NCBI GenBank assembly: GCA_900547435.1
Contig: URGO01000075.1
Location: forward strand, 1 to 14,811
From: an uncultured Parabacteroides sp.
Lineage (GTDB): Bacteria > Bacteroidota > Bacteroidia > Bacteroidales > Tannerellaceae
Length of the DNA stretch: 14,811 nt
Direction of reading: 5' to 3'
Shown: piece after piece, positions 1 to 7,115 of the stretch
Numbering within the stretch: position 1 is the stretch's first letter
Layout of the letters: every line of letters starts with the position of its first letter
Notes under the pieces: model-generated
Told to the model about the DNA's origin: nothing
The model's input: only the letters and a program-made list of their open reading frames with translations
The model's database searches: none
Position numbers and translations under genes: made by a program

Positions 1-119
1 AAGCCAAACCCTCTGACCGTCAGTGAGAATGCTCAAATTCGCTTTATTCTGCGTTTTATCCTATTATTTTCTACAAAAATGGAGAAAAACTGTTTGTTTT
101 ATATTCTGAGGTTATTGAA
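1..119. other. AT-rich leader without a clear gene
   Basis: No full gene and no TAnnTTTG promoter seen. The reading frame of the small peptide is open from 27 but without an ATG. A 20-codon ORF from the ATG at 79 overlaps the peptide start in another frame and ends at the TGA at 139-141; it could be a leader peptide or chance. Confidence 0.3.
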
Positions 120-344
120 ATGGAAGATGGATTTGTCTTGAATTTATTAAAAGATACAGGAGAAGCAACTACAGCATTTTTACCGAAAGTTGTAACAAGA
201 AGTGTTGGGGATGGTGTAGCAGGGTGTTTAGTTGATGCTTATTCTAATCATGGTTGGGCAAGTGTATTACTTTCCGTTCAATCTGCATTTTTACCACAAA
301 CTATGGCTGCTATGGCTGCCGCATGTGTAATTAAGAATATTTAA
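120..344 (+). CDS. Small peptide of unknown function, first gene of a two-gene pair
   Basis: Predicted 74-residue protein that I do not recognise. The N-terminal third is mixed and charged. Residues 28-71 are rich in Gly, Ala, Ser and Val, with two cysteines (C36, C69) and a single tryptophan (W46), and the C-terminal part (about 47-71) is hydrophobic and Ala/Met-rich. There is no signal peptide and no clear double-glycine leader. The frame is open back to the TGA at 24-26 but has no ATG before 120, so the start is uncertain. No good ribosome binding site or TAnnTTTG promoter lies upstream. A membrane-protein gene follows after one base. The size, composition and coupling resemble bacteriocin/immunity or small toxin/antitoxin pairs, but this is analogy only. 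It could also be a remnant of a longer gene, since the AT-rich surroundings suggest acquired or decaying DNA. Confidence 0.5.
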   Translation: MEDGFVLNLLKDTGEATTAFLPKVVTRSVGDGVAGCLVDAYSNHGWASVLLSVQSAFLPQTMAAMAAACVIKNI

Positions 345-345
345 T

Positions 346-588
346 ATGCGACGTTTATATTATGCATTATTAGCTGTAGCGGCAATTGCATTGCTTTCAA
401 TCTGTTTTTTAGATTTAGGTATTGATAGGAAAAGTAATGTAGTTATTGCATTGCTATGTTTTATCTTCTTTGTTTATGAGCCTATTATAGATTATATCTT
501 CATAAAGAAGATGAATTTGTTTCAAGGTAAAGGGTTATGGAAGAAATATCCTTTTTGGGGATTTCGGAAGAAACTCCTGTTTAAGTAA
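346..588 (+). CDS. Small two-helix membrane protein of unknown function
   Basis: Predicted 80-residue protein, not recognised. It has two hydrophobic segments, about residues 4-24 and 32-52, joined by a short polar link containing an Asp, an Arg and a Lys. The C-terminal tail (54-80) is strongly basic and aromatic, with several Lys, Trp and Phe residues, and would be expected on the cytoplasmic side. Its ATG starts one base after the stop of the upstream peptide gene, so the two are very likely translated together. A small basic membrane protein just downstream of a small peptide gene is a common layout for bacteriocin immunity proteins. Nothing in the residues proves this, and a simple conserved hypothetical pair is equally possible. 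The sequence is AT-rich compared with the genes from 783 onward. Confidence 0.55.
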   Translation: MRRLYYALLAVAAIALLSICFLDLGIDRKSNVVIALLCFIFFVYEPIIDYIFIKKMNLFQGKGLWKKYPFWGFRKKLLFK

Positions 589-595
589 TCCTTAG

Positions 596-679
596 AATAT
601 ATTACAGAGATATTGCCCTGTCTCTTATTTGTATTAATCCATTATAAAAAGAAATGGGGTGAAATTTCTGTAATATATT
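596..679. repeat. Near-perfect 16-bp inverted repeat around a 52-bp core
   Basis: The arm at 596-611 (AATATATTACAGAGAT) and the arm at 664-679 (ATTTCTGTAATATATT) are reverse complements at 15 of 16 positions. The 52-bp core contains a smaller hairpin, CCATT/AATGG near 639-656. The right arm runs into a short T-run (678-682). It may be a terminator for the small gene pair, the ends of a tiny non-autonomous element, or a binding or recombination site upstream of the barrel gene. I see no target-site duplication and no clear promoter inside. Confidence 0.6.
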
Positions 680-782
680 TTTAATAAGATTTCCGTTCAA
701 AATATGCAACCTTTTCACTCGCTCCATCGTATATATAAGCAAATATCGATAGAAAATAAAAATAAGTAACGATTAAAATGAT

Positions 783-3065
783 ATGGGTATGAAAGCATTG
801 GTTTCTTTTGTGTTTTTCTTTATGGCTATATTTTCTCTTTGTGCGCAAAGTACATTTTCGGGTAAAGTCAGCGATTCGGAAAGCCAAACATTACCGGGAG
901 CGCAGGTTATTCTGTTGAAAGCCGATACTCTTTTTGCAGCGACATTGACAGATCAGGATGGGAAATTCGTTTTCCGGGATATACCTGCTGATGTTTATGG
1001 GTTGCAAATCCTGGCAATGGGTTATACCCCTATCGAAGAGAAAGAGCGGAAGATAGAAGGACATCATTCTTTTAGCTTCACGTTGGAAAAAGAGATGAAT
1101 GTAGACTTGGATGTTGTAGAAGTTACCGCGAACCAAAACGACCGGGTGGAACGGACTGCCACCGGACAGCGTTTCTTCCTCTCGGAAGAGGCGAAAAAGA
1201 AAAGAGACCCTTATTTAGCCTTGCAGGAAATACCCAGTATTATAAGTAATAATGCACAAAAGAAAATTACTATGGCAGACGGCTCTTCCCCGCTTATTTT
1301 AATCAATGGTATTGCCGTTAATACCGGTGTAGATCACATTGAACCCACAATCATTAAAAAAAAAAAAGTAATGGATGTAGTCAACGCTCGCTATCTGCGT
1401 ACAGGAGTGAAACATATCGTCAATATCAAGCTGAAAGAAAAAAGGGCTCCCTATCGTTATTTCGAAACAATGACACGCCATGATATGCCTACGCAATCGA
1501 TAGGGGCAATCTATTTCGAAGTGGGAAATGCTAAATATTCGTTTTATGGACGTGGAGCCGCCGATGGAACCTATCGCAACGATATCGATTTGACAAATTG
1601 GCAACAAGGCGAAAATTATTTCAAGCAGAGCGACAGCCAAAGTAAAAACAAAAATCATAGTTATTTGGGAGAACTTCTCTTTAAGTGGATGGCAACGAAA
1701 AAAGATTACCTGGCATTTCATATCTATGCAGAGAACAGGTATGAAACTTCCAAATCAAACGGGAACGGCCTGTTGCAAAACAATGATACGGACCGGCCCT
1801 TTAATTATGTTGCAAACAATCTGGATAAATCAAACTTATTGACGGCTACATTATACCATAAACATGATTTCAATGAGAAACAAAAATTAGAAACGACATT
1901 CGCTTTCAATAAAAACTGGAATATCAATGAGGGCGATCGTAACGAAGATTATACGGATTGGTTGTATCAGAATATTTACAAATTCGATAACCAACGCCTT
2001 TCCGGAACGTTAAACATCGATTATAGCTGGGACCTTACGGCAACCAACAGTTTGAACATCGGCAGCGAGACACGTTATCTAAACGATAAAATCGATCAGA
2101 TAAGCAGCGGATATCCGGTTTTCAAACACCGCGAATGGAGCGAATATCTTTACGGAGCGTATAGCGGAAAAGTAAACAAATTCTATTACATGCTCTCGAC
2201 TGGTGTTGAAGGCATTTGGCTGAAAGCCGGGGATGAATCTGCTGATTACGTAAAGCCGCGCGTGGCAGTCAGCGGTACGTATGCCATAAACGACAACAAT
2301 TCTTGGCAGTTCAACTATACATTGACAAATAATGCCCCGGCAATCGGGCAACTCAACCCCTATAATACTTCAACCGATTCGCTGGTCATAACGCGCGGTA
2401 ACCCCAACCTATTACCGGAACAATCACATAGACTGAGCAGTTCTTATACGTTTAATTGGAAAGGATTATATCTTACGCCATCTGTACAATATTCGATTTT
2501 CACCGATAATATCGAACCTTACGGATATAGCGAGAATGATATTTACATTAGTACTTATCGGAATAATGGCCGTTATAAAAACCTTTCGGCCGGAGGCAGC
2601 GTCAGTTATCGTTTAGGGAATTGGGGCAGACTATATGGTTATGCTTTCCATGACGTTTATTATTTCGAAGGACAAGATGCGCATAAGTCCTTTAGTTGTG
2701 GCGGAGGCTTCTTTGCCAAATATAAAAAATGGGCGATCGATTGTACCGTAGATTATCAAAACTATGACTATACCGCCGTGTCGAAAACGACTTATCACAT
2801 GCCGAGCTACTCGTATGCCCAACTGATGTATTATATCACGCCGGACTTTTATATCTCGGCAGCCCTGCAATATATGCATGACCCGATGCATACGGAGACG
2901 ATGACTTATAGTGATAATTACCGCTCGTTCTCTTCTTCTAAAATGCAAAACAGGTCATGGGTGCCGTGGATCCTTATTCGATATACTTTCCGGAAGAATT
3001 TGAAGAAGAAAATCAAGTTAGGGAATGTGATCAGCGGAAGTCAGGAAAGCGGAATTAAGTTGTAA
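783..3065 (+). CDS. Outer membrane beta-barrel protein, TonB-receptor-like (OMP_b-brl_3 type)
   Basis: A 760-residue protein of the Bacteroidetes outer-membrane beta-barrel family. It opens with a Sec signal peptide (hydrophobic core FVFFFMAIFSL, likely cut after CAQ near residue 22). Next comes a carboxypeptidase-regulatory-like beta-sandwich (about 24-105: GKVSD, LPGAQVIL, TDQDGKFVFRDIP). A plug-like region follows (about 110-220), with the family-type INGI, NARY and VNIKLKEK segments. The remainder (about 225-760) is barrel, with alternating polar/aromatic strands and a C-terminal GIKL. Such proteins sit in the outer membrane, and their substrates are mostly unknown. There is no SusD partner or TonB gene nearby, so no substrate can be inferred. 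The start could equally be the ATG at 789 (MKALV), which gives the more usual signal peptide. A 12-A run at codons 192-195 is a possible slippage site. I found no convincing promoter upstream. Confidence 0.9.
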   Translation: MGMKALVSFVFFFMAIFSLCAQSTFSGKVSDSESQTLPGAQVILLKADTLFAATLTDQDGKFVFRDIPADVYGLQILAMGYTPIEEKERKIEGHHSFSFTLEKEMNVDLDVVEVTANQNDRVERTATGQRFFLSEEAKKKRDPYLALQEIPSIISNNAQKKITMADGSSPLILINGIAVNTGVDHIEPTIIKKKKVMDVVNARYLRTGVKHIVNIKLKEKRAPYRYFETMTRHDMPTQSIGAIYFEVGNAKYSFYGRGAADGTYRNDIDLTNWQQGENYFKQSDSQSKNKNHSYLGELLFKWMATKKDYLAFHIYAENRYETSKSNGNGLLQNNDTDRPFNYVANNLDKSNLLTATLYHKHDFNEKQKLETTFAFNKNWNINEGDRNEDYTDWLYQNIYKFDNQRLSGTLNIDYSWDLTATNSLNIGSETRYLNDKIDQISSGYPVFKHREWSEYLYGAYSGKVNKFYYMLSTGVEGIWLKAGDESADYVKPRVAVSGTYAINDNNSWQFNYTLTNNAPAIGQLNPYNTSTDSLVITRGNPNLLPEQSHRLSSSYTFNWKGLYLTPSVQYSIFTDNIEPYGYSENDIYISTYRNNGRYKNLSAGGSVSYRLGNWGRLYGYAFHDVYYFEGQDAHKSFSCGGGFFAKYKKWAIDCTVDYQNYDYTAVSKTTYHMPSYSYAQLMYYITPDFYISAALQYMHDPMHTETMTYSDNYRSFSSSKMQNRSWVPWILIRYTFRKNLKKKIKLGNVISGSQESGIKL
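1356..1367 (+). repeat. Run of 12 A inside the barrel gene
   Basis: Twelve consecutive A encode Lys192-Lys195 of the barrel protein and are followed directly by GTAATG. With 12 A the frame stays open. With 11 A the next codons read AAG TAA, an immediate stop. With 13 A the frame runs about 40 codons to a TGA near 1482. The run lies in the plug-like region, so either change would remove the whole barrel. Confidence 0.95.
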
Positions 3066-3250
3066 TGTTCCCGTAACAACCTTTACTTCGTGTATTGTTC
3101 TCGTGAATAGGGATAAAAACGCACGCATCCTTTGGAGGAAAAGGGCGGCATGAACGGAACAAAACGTCCCATGCTTTTTATCCAAAGGTAGGCATAAAAA
3201 AGTGAATAGAAAAGAACGGTTGTTTTCCCTTTTATTTTCTCCTTTTATTA
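3066..3250. other. Non-coding gap with possible alternative RNA stems
   Basis: No credible gene here. GGATAAAAA at 3111-3119 pairs perfectly with TTTTTATCC at 3175-3183. CCTTTGG at 3129-3135 pairs perfectly with CCAAAGG at 3182-3188. The two stems share 3182-3183, so they exclude each other. A small inner hairpin (GCATG 3148-3152 with CATGC 3170-3174, plus ACG/CGT) fits inside the first. A weak GAAAA/TTTTC hairpin followed by T-rich sequence (about 3210-3246) could end transcription from the barrel gene. All of this lies upstream of the rseC promoter, so it would be the 3' untranslated region of the barrel gene or a separate small RNA. Confidence 0.4.
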
Positions 3251-3281
3251 TTGGCTCATTCACAAATAATATTTACTTTTG
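3251..3281 (+). promoter_or_regulatory. Bacteroidetes-type promoter for the rseC-rnf operon
   Basis: The -7 box TACTTTTG at 3274-3281 matches TAnnTTTG exactly, and a TTG at 3251-3253 lies 20 nt upstream as the -33 element. Transcription should start near 3287, leaving roughly 25 nt before the rseC ATG at 3314. The same geometry appears at 10156-10186. Confidence 0.8.
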
Positions 3282-3313
3282 CCTTCGAATTTTGCAAAGT
3301 CGAGTTTACAACT

Positions 3314-3733
3314 ATGCACAAAAATGTACTACATCCGGGGATTGTTGAACGGGTCGATACGAATCGGGTCTTTGTTCGGATAACGCAGTATTCGGCTTGT
3401 GCCGGATGCCATGCGAAGTCGGCGTGTACTCTGTCTGACAAGAAAGAGAAACTGGTCGAGATAGAGGACGCTTCGGGGGACTATCATCCCGGAGAGGCGG
3501 TTGTTATCATCGGGCAAAGTTCGATGGGTATGGAAGCTGTCCTTTGGGCGTTTGCTGTGCCGGTTATCCTGATGCTGATAGCCGTTGTAGCGGGCGTATC
3601 TGCGGGATGGGAAGAAACCGCCAGCGGAGCGTTTGGTGTGCTGGTCCTTATACCTTATTATATAGTATTGTATGTGTTACGGGATAAGTTGAAAAAACGA
3701 TTTGTTTTCAATCTTAAAAAACTCAAAGATTAA
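3314..3733 (+). CDS. rseC: RseC/SoxR-reducing-system family protein
   Basis: A 139-residue membrane protein of the RseC family (named from E. coli RseC, linked to RpoE control and to reduction of SoxR together with the Rnf-like Rsx complex). In Bacteroidetes it commonly leads the rnf operon, where its exact role is unsettled. The N-terminal part has a Cys cluster (C29, C32, C38, pattern C-x2-C-x5-C) in the YSACAGCHAKSAC region, which could bind metal or an Fe-S cluster. Two membrane helices follow, about 74-95 and 101-121, then a basic tail. The frame extends back to a TTG at 3251, but that TTG is the promoter -33 element. The ATG at 3314 gives the family-like N-terminus (HPGIVERVD), so I start there. 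It ends 5 nt before rnfB. Confidence 0.88.
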   Translation: MHKNVLHPGIVERVDTNRVFVRITQYSACAGCHAKSACTLSDKKEKLVEIEDASGDYHPGEAVVIIGQSSMGMEAVLWAFAVPVILMLIAVVAGVSAGWEETASGAFGVLVLIPYYIVLYVLRDKLKKRFVFNLKKLKD

Positions 3734-3738
3734 ATATA

Positions 3739-4668
3739 ATGATTTTAATTGCCGTTATTTCGTTAGGGGCTATCGGCATAGTCGGAGCCCTTTTGCTTTA
3801 TGTAGCTTCCAAGAAGTTCGAAGTACACGAAGACCCGCGTATTGGTCAGGTACAAGAAGTCTTGCCCGGAGCTAATTGTGGTGGATGCGGATACGCCGGT
3901 TGTGCGGGATTCGCGGGTGCTTGTGTAAAGGCGGACTCGCTGGACGGGATGCTTTGCCCGGTAGGTGGAGCTCCGGTCATGGCGAAGATCGCGACGATCT
4001 TGGGTAAAGAGGCCTCTTCGGCTGAGCCAAAGGTGGCGGTAGTCCGTTGTAACGGAACATGTGCCGCACGTCCGCGGACCAACAAGTTTGATGGCGTGAA
4101 AAGCTGTGCGGTGGCTTCGTCTTTGTATGGAGGCGAGACTAATTGCTCTTTCGGGTGCTTAGGCTATGGCGATTGCGTGAAGGCTTGTAACTTTGATGCT
4201 ATTCATATCAATCCGGAAACGGGATTGGCCGAGGTGGACGAAGACAAATGTACCGCGTGCGGCGCTTGTGTGAAGGCGTGTCCGAAGAATGTCATCGAAT
4301 TGCGTAAGAAAGGTCCGAAATCACGCCGGATCTTCGTCAGCTGCGTGAACAAAGACAAGGGCGCTGTTGCCCGCAAAGCCTGTGCCAACGCTTGTATCGG
4401 GTGCGGTAAGTGCGCGAAAGAGTGTCCGTTCGGTGCCATCACGGTAGAAAACAATGTAGCTTACATTGATTACAACAAATGCCGTATGTGCCGCAAGTGT
4501 GTAGCGGTTTGTCCGACGGGAGCCATCCACGAACTGAACTTCCCTCCACGTAAGGAAGCGGCTCCGAAGGTAGCTGTAGAGAAACCGGCCGCTCCTGCCG
4601 AGCCTGTACAGGCCAAACCGGTTGAAAACACAACAACAGAAGTAAAGGAAGAAGAAATTAAAAAATAA
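3739..4668 (+). CDS. rnfB: Rnf complex electron-transport subunit RnfB
   Basis: A 309-residue Fe-S subunit thought to be where ferredoxin exchanges electrons with the Rnf complex at the cytoplasmic membrane face. Residues 2-23 are the N-terminal membrane anchor. C47, C50, C55 and C73 (NCGGCGYAGC...CP) form the typical 4Fe-4S domain of this family. Ferredoxin-type motifs follow: C136/C140/C146/C150, C171/C174/C177/C181, C219/C222/C225/C229 and C248/C251/C254/C258, with extra Cys at 104, 108, 123, 202 and 215. It is much longer than the roughly 190-residue RsxB of E. coli and resembles the long forms of anaerobes. The tail (about 270-309) is rich in Pro, Ala, Lys and Glu and probably flexible. 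It lies 12 nt before rnfC. Confidence 0.97.
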   Translation: MILIAVISLGAIGIVGALLLYVASKKFEVHEDPRIGQVQEVLPGANCGGCGYAGCAGFAGACVKADSLDGMLCPVGGAPVMAKIATILGKEASSAEPKVAVVRCNGTCAARPRTNKFDGVKSCAVASSLYGGETNCSFGCLGYGDCVKACNFDAIHINPETGLAEVDEDKCTACGACVKACPKNVIELRKKGPKSRRIFVSCVNKDKGAVARKACANACIGCGKCAKECPFGAITVENNVAYIDYNKCRMCRKCVAVCPTGAIHELNFPPRKEAAPKVAVEKPAAPAEPVQAKPVENTTTEVKEEEIKK

Positions 4669-4680
4669 AAATCTAATCGT

Positions 4681-6012
4681 ATGCTAAAGACATTTCGAAT
4701 CGGAGGCATTCACCCACCCGAGAATAAACTGTCTGCCGGTAAAAAGATTACCGCACTGGCTGCACCCAAACAGGTTATTATCCCTTTGAGCCAGCATATT
4801 GGTGCTCCGGCACAAGCTGTGGTGAAAAAAGGAGACTTGGTAAAGGTCGGCACGTTGCTGGCTAAAGCCGGAGGATTTGTTTCTGCAAATATCCATTCGT
4901 CCGTTTCCGGAAAAGTAAACAAAATAGACAATGCGCTTGACACGAGCGGATACCGGCGTCCGGCCATCTACATTGACGTGGAGGGCGATGAATGGGAAGA
5001 GTCTATCGACCGGAGCGATACGCTGGTGAAAGAATGTTCTCTGTCTTCTAAGGAGATTATCGATAAGATAGCTGCGGCCGGTATAGTGGGTATGGGAGGT
5101 GCTACTTTCCCGACTCAGGTCAAGCTGCTCCCGCCTCCGGGAAACAAGGCGGAGATTGTCATAGTCAATGCCGTAGAGTGCGAACCTTATCTGACAGCCG
5201 ACCATGAGCTGATGCTGGAGAAGGGCGAACAGATTCTAGTGGGCGTTACGCTCCTGATGAAAGCGGCTAATGTGAATAAGGCGGTTATCGGTATCGAAAA
5301 CAACAAGCCGGACGCTATCGCCCACATGACGAAGCTGGCTTCGGCTTATCCGGGCATCGAAGTGATGCCGCTGAAGGTAAAATATCCGCAAGGAGGAGAA
5401 AAACAACTGATCGACGCGGTTACTTCCCGTCAGGTGAAGAGCGGGGCGTTGCCTATCTCGGTCGGGGCTATTGTCCAGAATGTCGGAACGGTCTATGCCG
5501 TATATGAAGCCGTACAGAAGAACAAGCCTTTGTTTGAACGTGTGGTAACCGTAACCGGTAAAGCCGTAAAAAATCCTTCTAACTTCTTGGTTCGTATAGG
5601 TACTCCCATCAGCAATCTGATAGAAGCCGCCGGAGGGCTTCCTGAAAATACGGGTAAGATTATTGGCGGAGGTCCGATGATGGGTAAAGCGTTGATTAGC
5701 GCGGAGGTTCCGGTAGGAAAAGGCAGTTCAGGCGTATTGCTGATGTCGGAAGAGGAGTCTGTGCGTAAGCCGATGCATGATTGTATCCGTTGCGCGAAGT
5801 GTGTCAGTGTCTGCCCGATGGGATTGAATCCGGCGTTCCTGATGCGTTCGACGGTTTATCAGAAATGGGACCTTGCCGAAGAGGATCATATCCAGGATTG
5901 TATCGAGTGCGGTTCATGCAGCTATACATGCCCGGCCAATCGTCCGTTGTTGGACCATATCCGTGTGGGTAAGACAAAGGTGTTAGGAATAATCAGATCC
6001 AGAAAGTCGTAA
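4681..6012 (+). CDS. rnfC: Rnf complex subunit RnfC
   Basis: A 443-residue peripheral subunit that carries the NADH/FMN site of Rnf and exchanges electrons with RnfB. The N-terminal part (about 30-100) is a barrel-sandwich-like segment. The central part has the glycine-rich nucleotide/FMN region GMGGATFPT (137-145) and NAVECEPYLTADH (163-175), shared with the NuoF family of complex I. A SLBB-like stretch follows (about 285-330). Near the C-terminus are two 4Fe-4S motifs: C368/C371/C374/C378 and C407/C410/C413/C417. There is no long Ala/Lys-rich C-terminal extension like that of E. coli RsxC, so this is the short form. A 133-nt gap filled with octamer repeats separates it from rnfD, the only large gap within the rnf genes. 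Confidence 0.97.
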   Translation: MLKTFRIGGIHPPENKLSAGKKITALAAPKQVIIPLSQHIGAPAQAVVKKGDLVKVGTLLAKAGGFVSANIHSSVSGKVNKIDNALDTSGYRRPAIYIDVEGDEWEESIDRSDTLVKECSLSSKEIIDKIAAAGIVGMGGATFPTQVKLLPPPGNKAEIVIVNAVECEPYLTADHELMLEKGEQILVGVTLLMKAANVNKAVIGIENNKPDAIAHMTKLASAYPGIEVMPLKVKYPQGGEKQLIDAVTSRQVKSGALPISVGAIVQNVGTVYAVYEAVQKNKPLFERVVTVTGKAVKNPSNFLVRIGTPISNLIEAAGGLPENTGKIIGGGPMMGKALISAEVPVGKGSSGVLLMSEEESVRKPMHDCIRCAKCVSVCPMGLNPAFLMRSTVYQKWDLAEEDHIQDCIECGSCSYTCPANRPLLDHIRVGKTKVLGIIRSRKS

Positions 6013-6016
6013 AATG

Positions 6017-6128
6017 AGTTTGTTGGTTTTGAGTTTTTAAGTTTATGAGGTTATAAGGTTATAAATTTATAAGGTTATGAGTTTAACTAACAAACTAAAA
6101 GAACTGACAAACTAACAAACTTAAAAAC
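6017..6128. repeat. Decayed 8-bp repeat array that switches strand
   Basis: From 6017 the sequence reads in eight-base steps: AGTTTGTT, GGTTTTGA, GTTTTTAA, GTTTATGA, GGTTATAA, GGTTATAA, ATTTATAA, GGTTATGA, GTTTAACT. In the same register it then becomes the reverse-complement type: AACAAACT, AAAAGAAC, TGACAAAC, TAACAAAC, TTAAAAAC. AGTTTTTAAGTTT (6032-6044) and AAACTTAAAAACT (6117-6129) are a perfect 13-bp inverted repeat, so the rnfC-rnfD transcript could fold into a long AT-rich hairpin. AACTAACAAACT also occurs twice directly (6085-6096 and 6110-6121). Confidence 0.85.
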
Positions 6129-6145
6129 TAAACATATATAGAGCA

Positions 6146-7114
6146 ATGGAAAAGAGTTTATATATATCGCCATCTCCGCATATTCATGGAGGAGATAGCA
6201 TCAGTAAAAATATGTATGGAGTACTGATTGCCCTTATTCCGGCTTTCCTGGTATCTCTTTACTATTTCGGGTTGGGCGCGCTGATAGTTACCCTGGTATC
6301 AGTGGTTTCGTGCGTGCTGTTTGAATACCTGATTCAGAAGTTTATCATGAAGAAAGAGCCGACTATCTGTGATGGATCGGCTATACTGACCGGTGTGCTG
6401 CTGGCATTCAACGTGCCATCCAACCTGCCGGTATGGATTATCGTATTGGGCGCTTTGTTTGCGATTGGCGTGGCCAAGATGTCATACGGAGGTTTAGGAA
6501 ACAACATCTTCAACCCGGCTTTGGCTGGACGTGCATTCTTGCTGATTTCGTTCCCGGCCCAGATGACCACCTGGCCTTTGGTAGACGCAACGAGTGCATT
6601 CCCGCTTACTTATACCGATGCCGAGACCGGCGCTACGGTTCTTTCCTTATTGAATGAAGGCGTGAAGGAGCTTCCTTCTTATACCTCCTTATTGATAGGA
6701 AACCATGGCGGTAGTCTGGGTGAAGTGAGCGCTATCGCGTTATTACTCGGTTTTGCTTATATGCTGTGGAAGAAGATTATCACCTGGCATATCCCGGTAA
6801 CGATTATCGTTACGGTATTTGCATTTACCGGTATTATGCATTGGGCTAATCCGGAGGCGTACGCAAGTCCGTTTATCCACATCCTTTCCGGCGGTCTGAT
6901 GTTGGGAGCTATCTTTATGGCGACCGATTATGTCACTTCGCCGATGACCAAGAAAGGAATGGTTATCTATGCGGTAGGTATCGGGTTGCTCACTTCTATC
7001 ATTCGTCTGTTCGGTTCTTATCCGGAAGGTATGTCGTTTGCCATTCTGATTATGAACTCGCTGACTCCGCTTATCAACGCTTATGTGAAACCTAAACATT
7101 TCGGAGAGAAGTAA
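6146..7114 (+). CDS. rnfD: Rnf complex membrane subunit RnfD
   Basis: A 322-residue integral membrane protein of the RnfD/NqrB family that carries covalent FMN and takes part in ion-coupled electron transfer. Many hydrophobic helices are visible (for example about 24-40, 43-65, 75-90, 95-112, 185-207 and 240-262). The conserved SPSPH start (8-12) and the GNNIFNPALAGRAF segment (118-131) are family hallmarks. The ETGAT stretch (160-164) matches the flavinylation motif, making T164 the likely FMN-bearing residue. It is followed by rnfG after a single base. The ATG at 6146 begins the MEKSLYISPSPH sequence, which agrees with family N-termini. Confidence 0.97.
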   Translation: MEKSLYISPSPHIHGGDSISKNMYGVLIALIPAFLVSLYYFGLGALIVTLVSVVSCVLFEYLIQKFIMKKEPTICDGSAILTGVLLAFNVPSNLPVWIIVLGALFAIGVAKMSYGGLGNNIFNPALAGRAFLLISFPAQMTTWPLVDATSAFPLTYTDAETGATVLSLLNEGVKELPSYTSLLIGNHGGSLGEVSAIALLLGFAYMLWKKIITWHIPVTIIVTVFAFTGIMHWANPEAYASPFIHILSGGLMLGAIFMATDYVTSPMTKKGMVIYAVGIGLLTSIIRLFGSYPEGMSFAILIMNSLTPLINAYVKPKHFGEK

Positions 7115-7115
7115 G

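Noticed and set aside
743..760. TATATAAG near 733-740 as the promoter of the barrel gene
   Set aside because: It deviates from TAnnTTTG at two positions and has no TTG at the right distance, so I do not call it.
783..3065. Barrel gene considered as SusC
   Set aside because: It is too short for SusC (about 1000 residues), there is no adjacent SusD, and the plug/barrel pattern fits the OMP_b-brl_3 type better.
5781..5972. Cys-rich frame within the end of rnfC
   Set aside because: It overlaps the two ferredoxin motifs of rnfC in another frame. The cysteines arise from the same bases, and it has no start signal.
6017..6128. Octamer array considered as a CRISPR array
   Set aside because: Units are 8 bp, contiguous and degenerate, with no spacers and no cas genes nearby.
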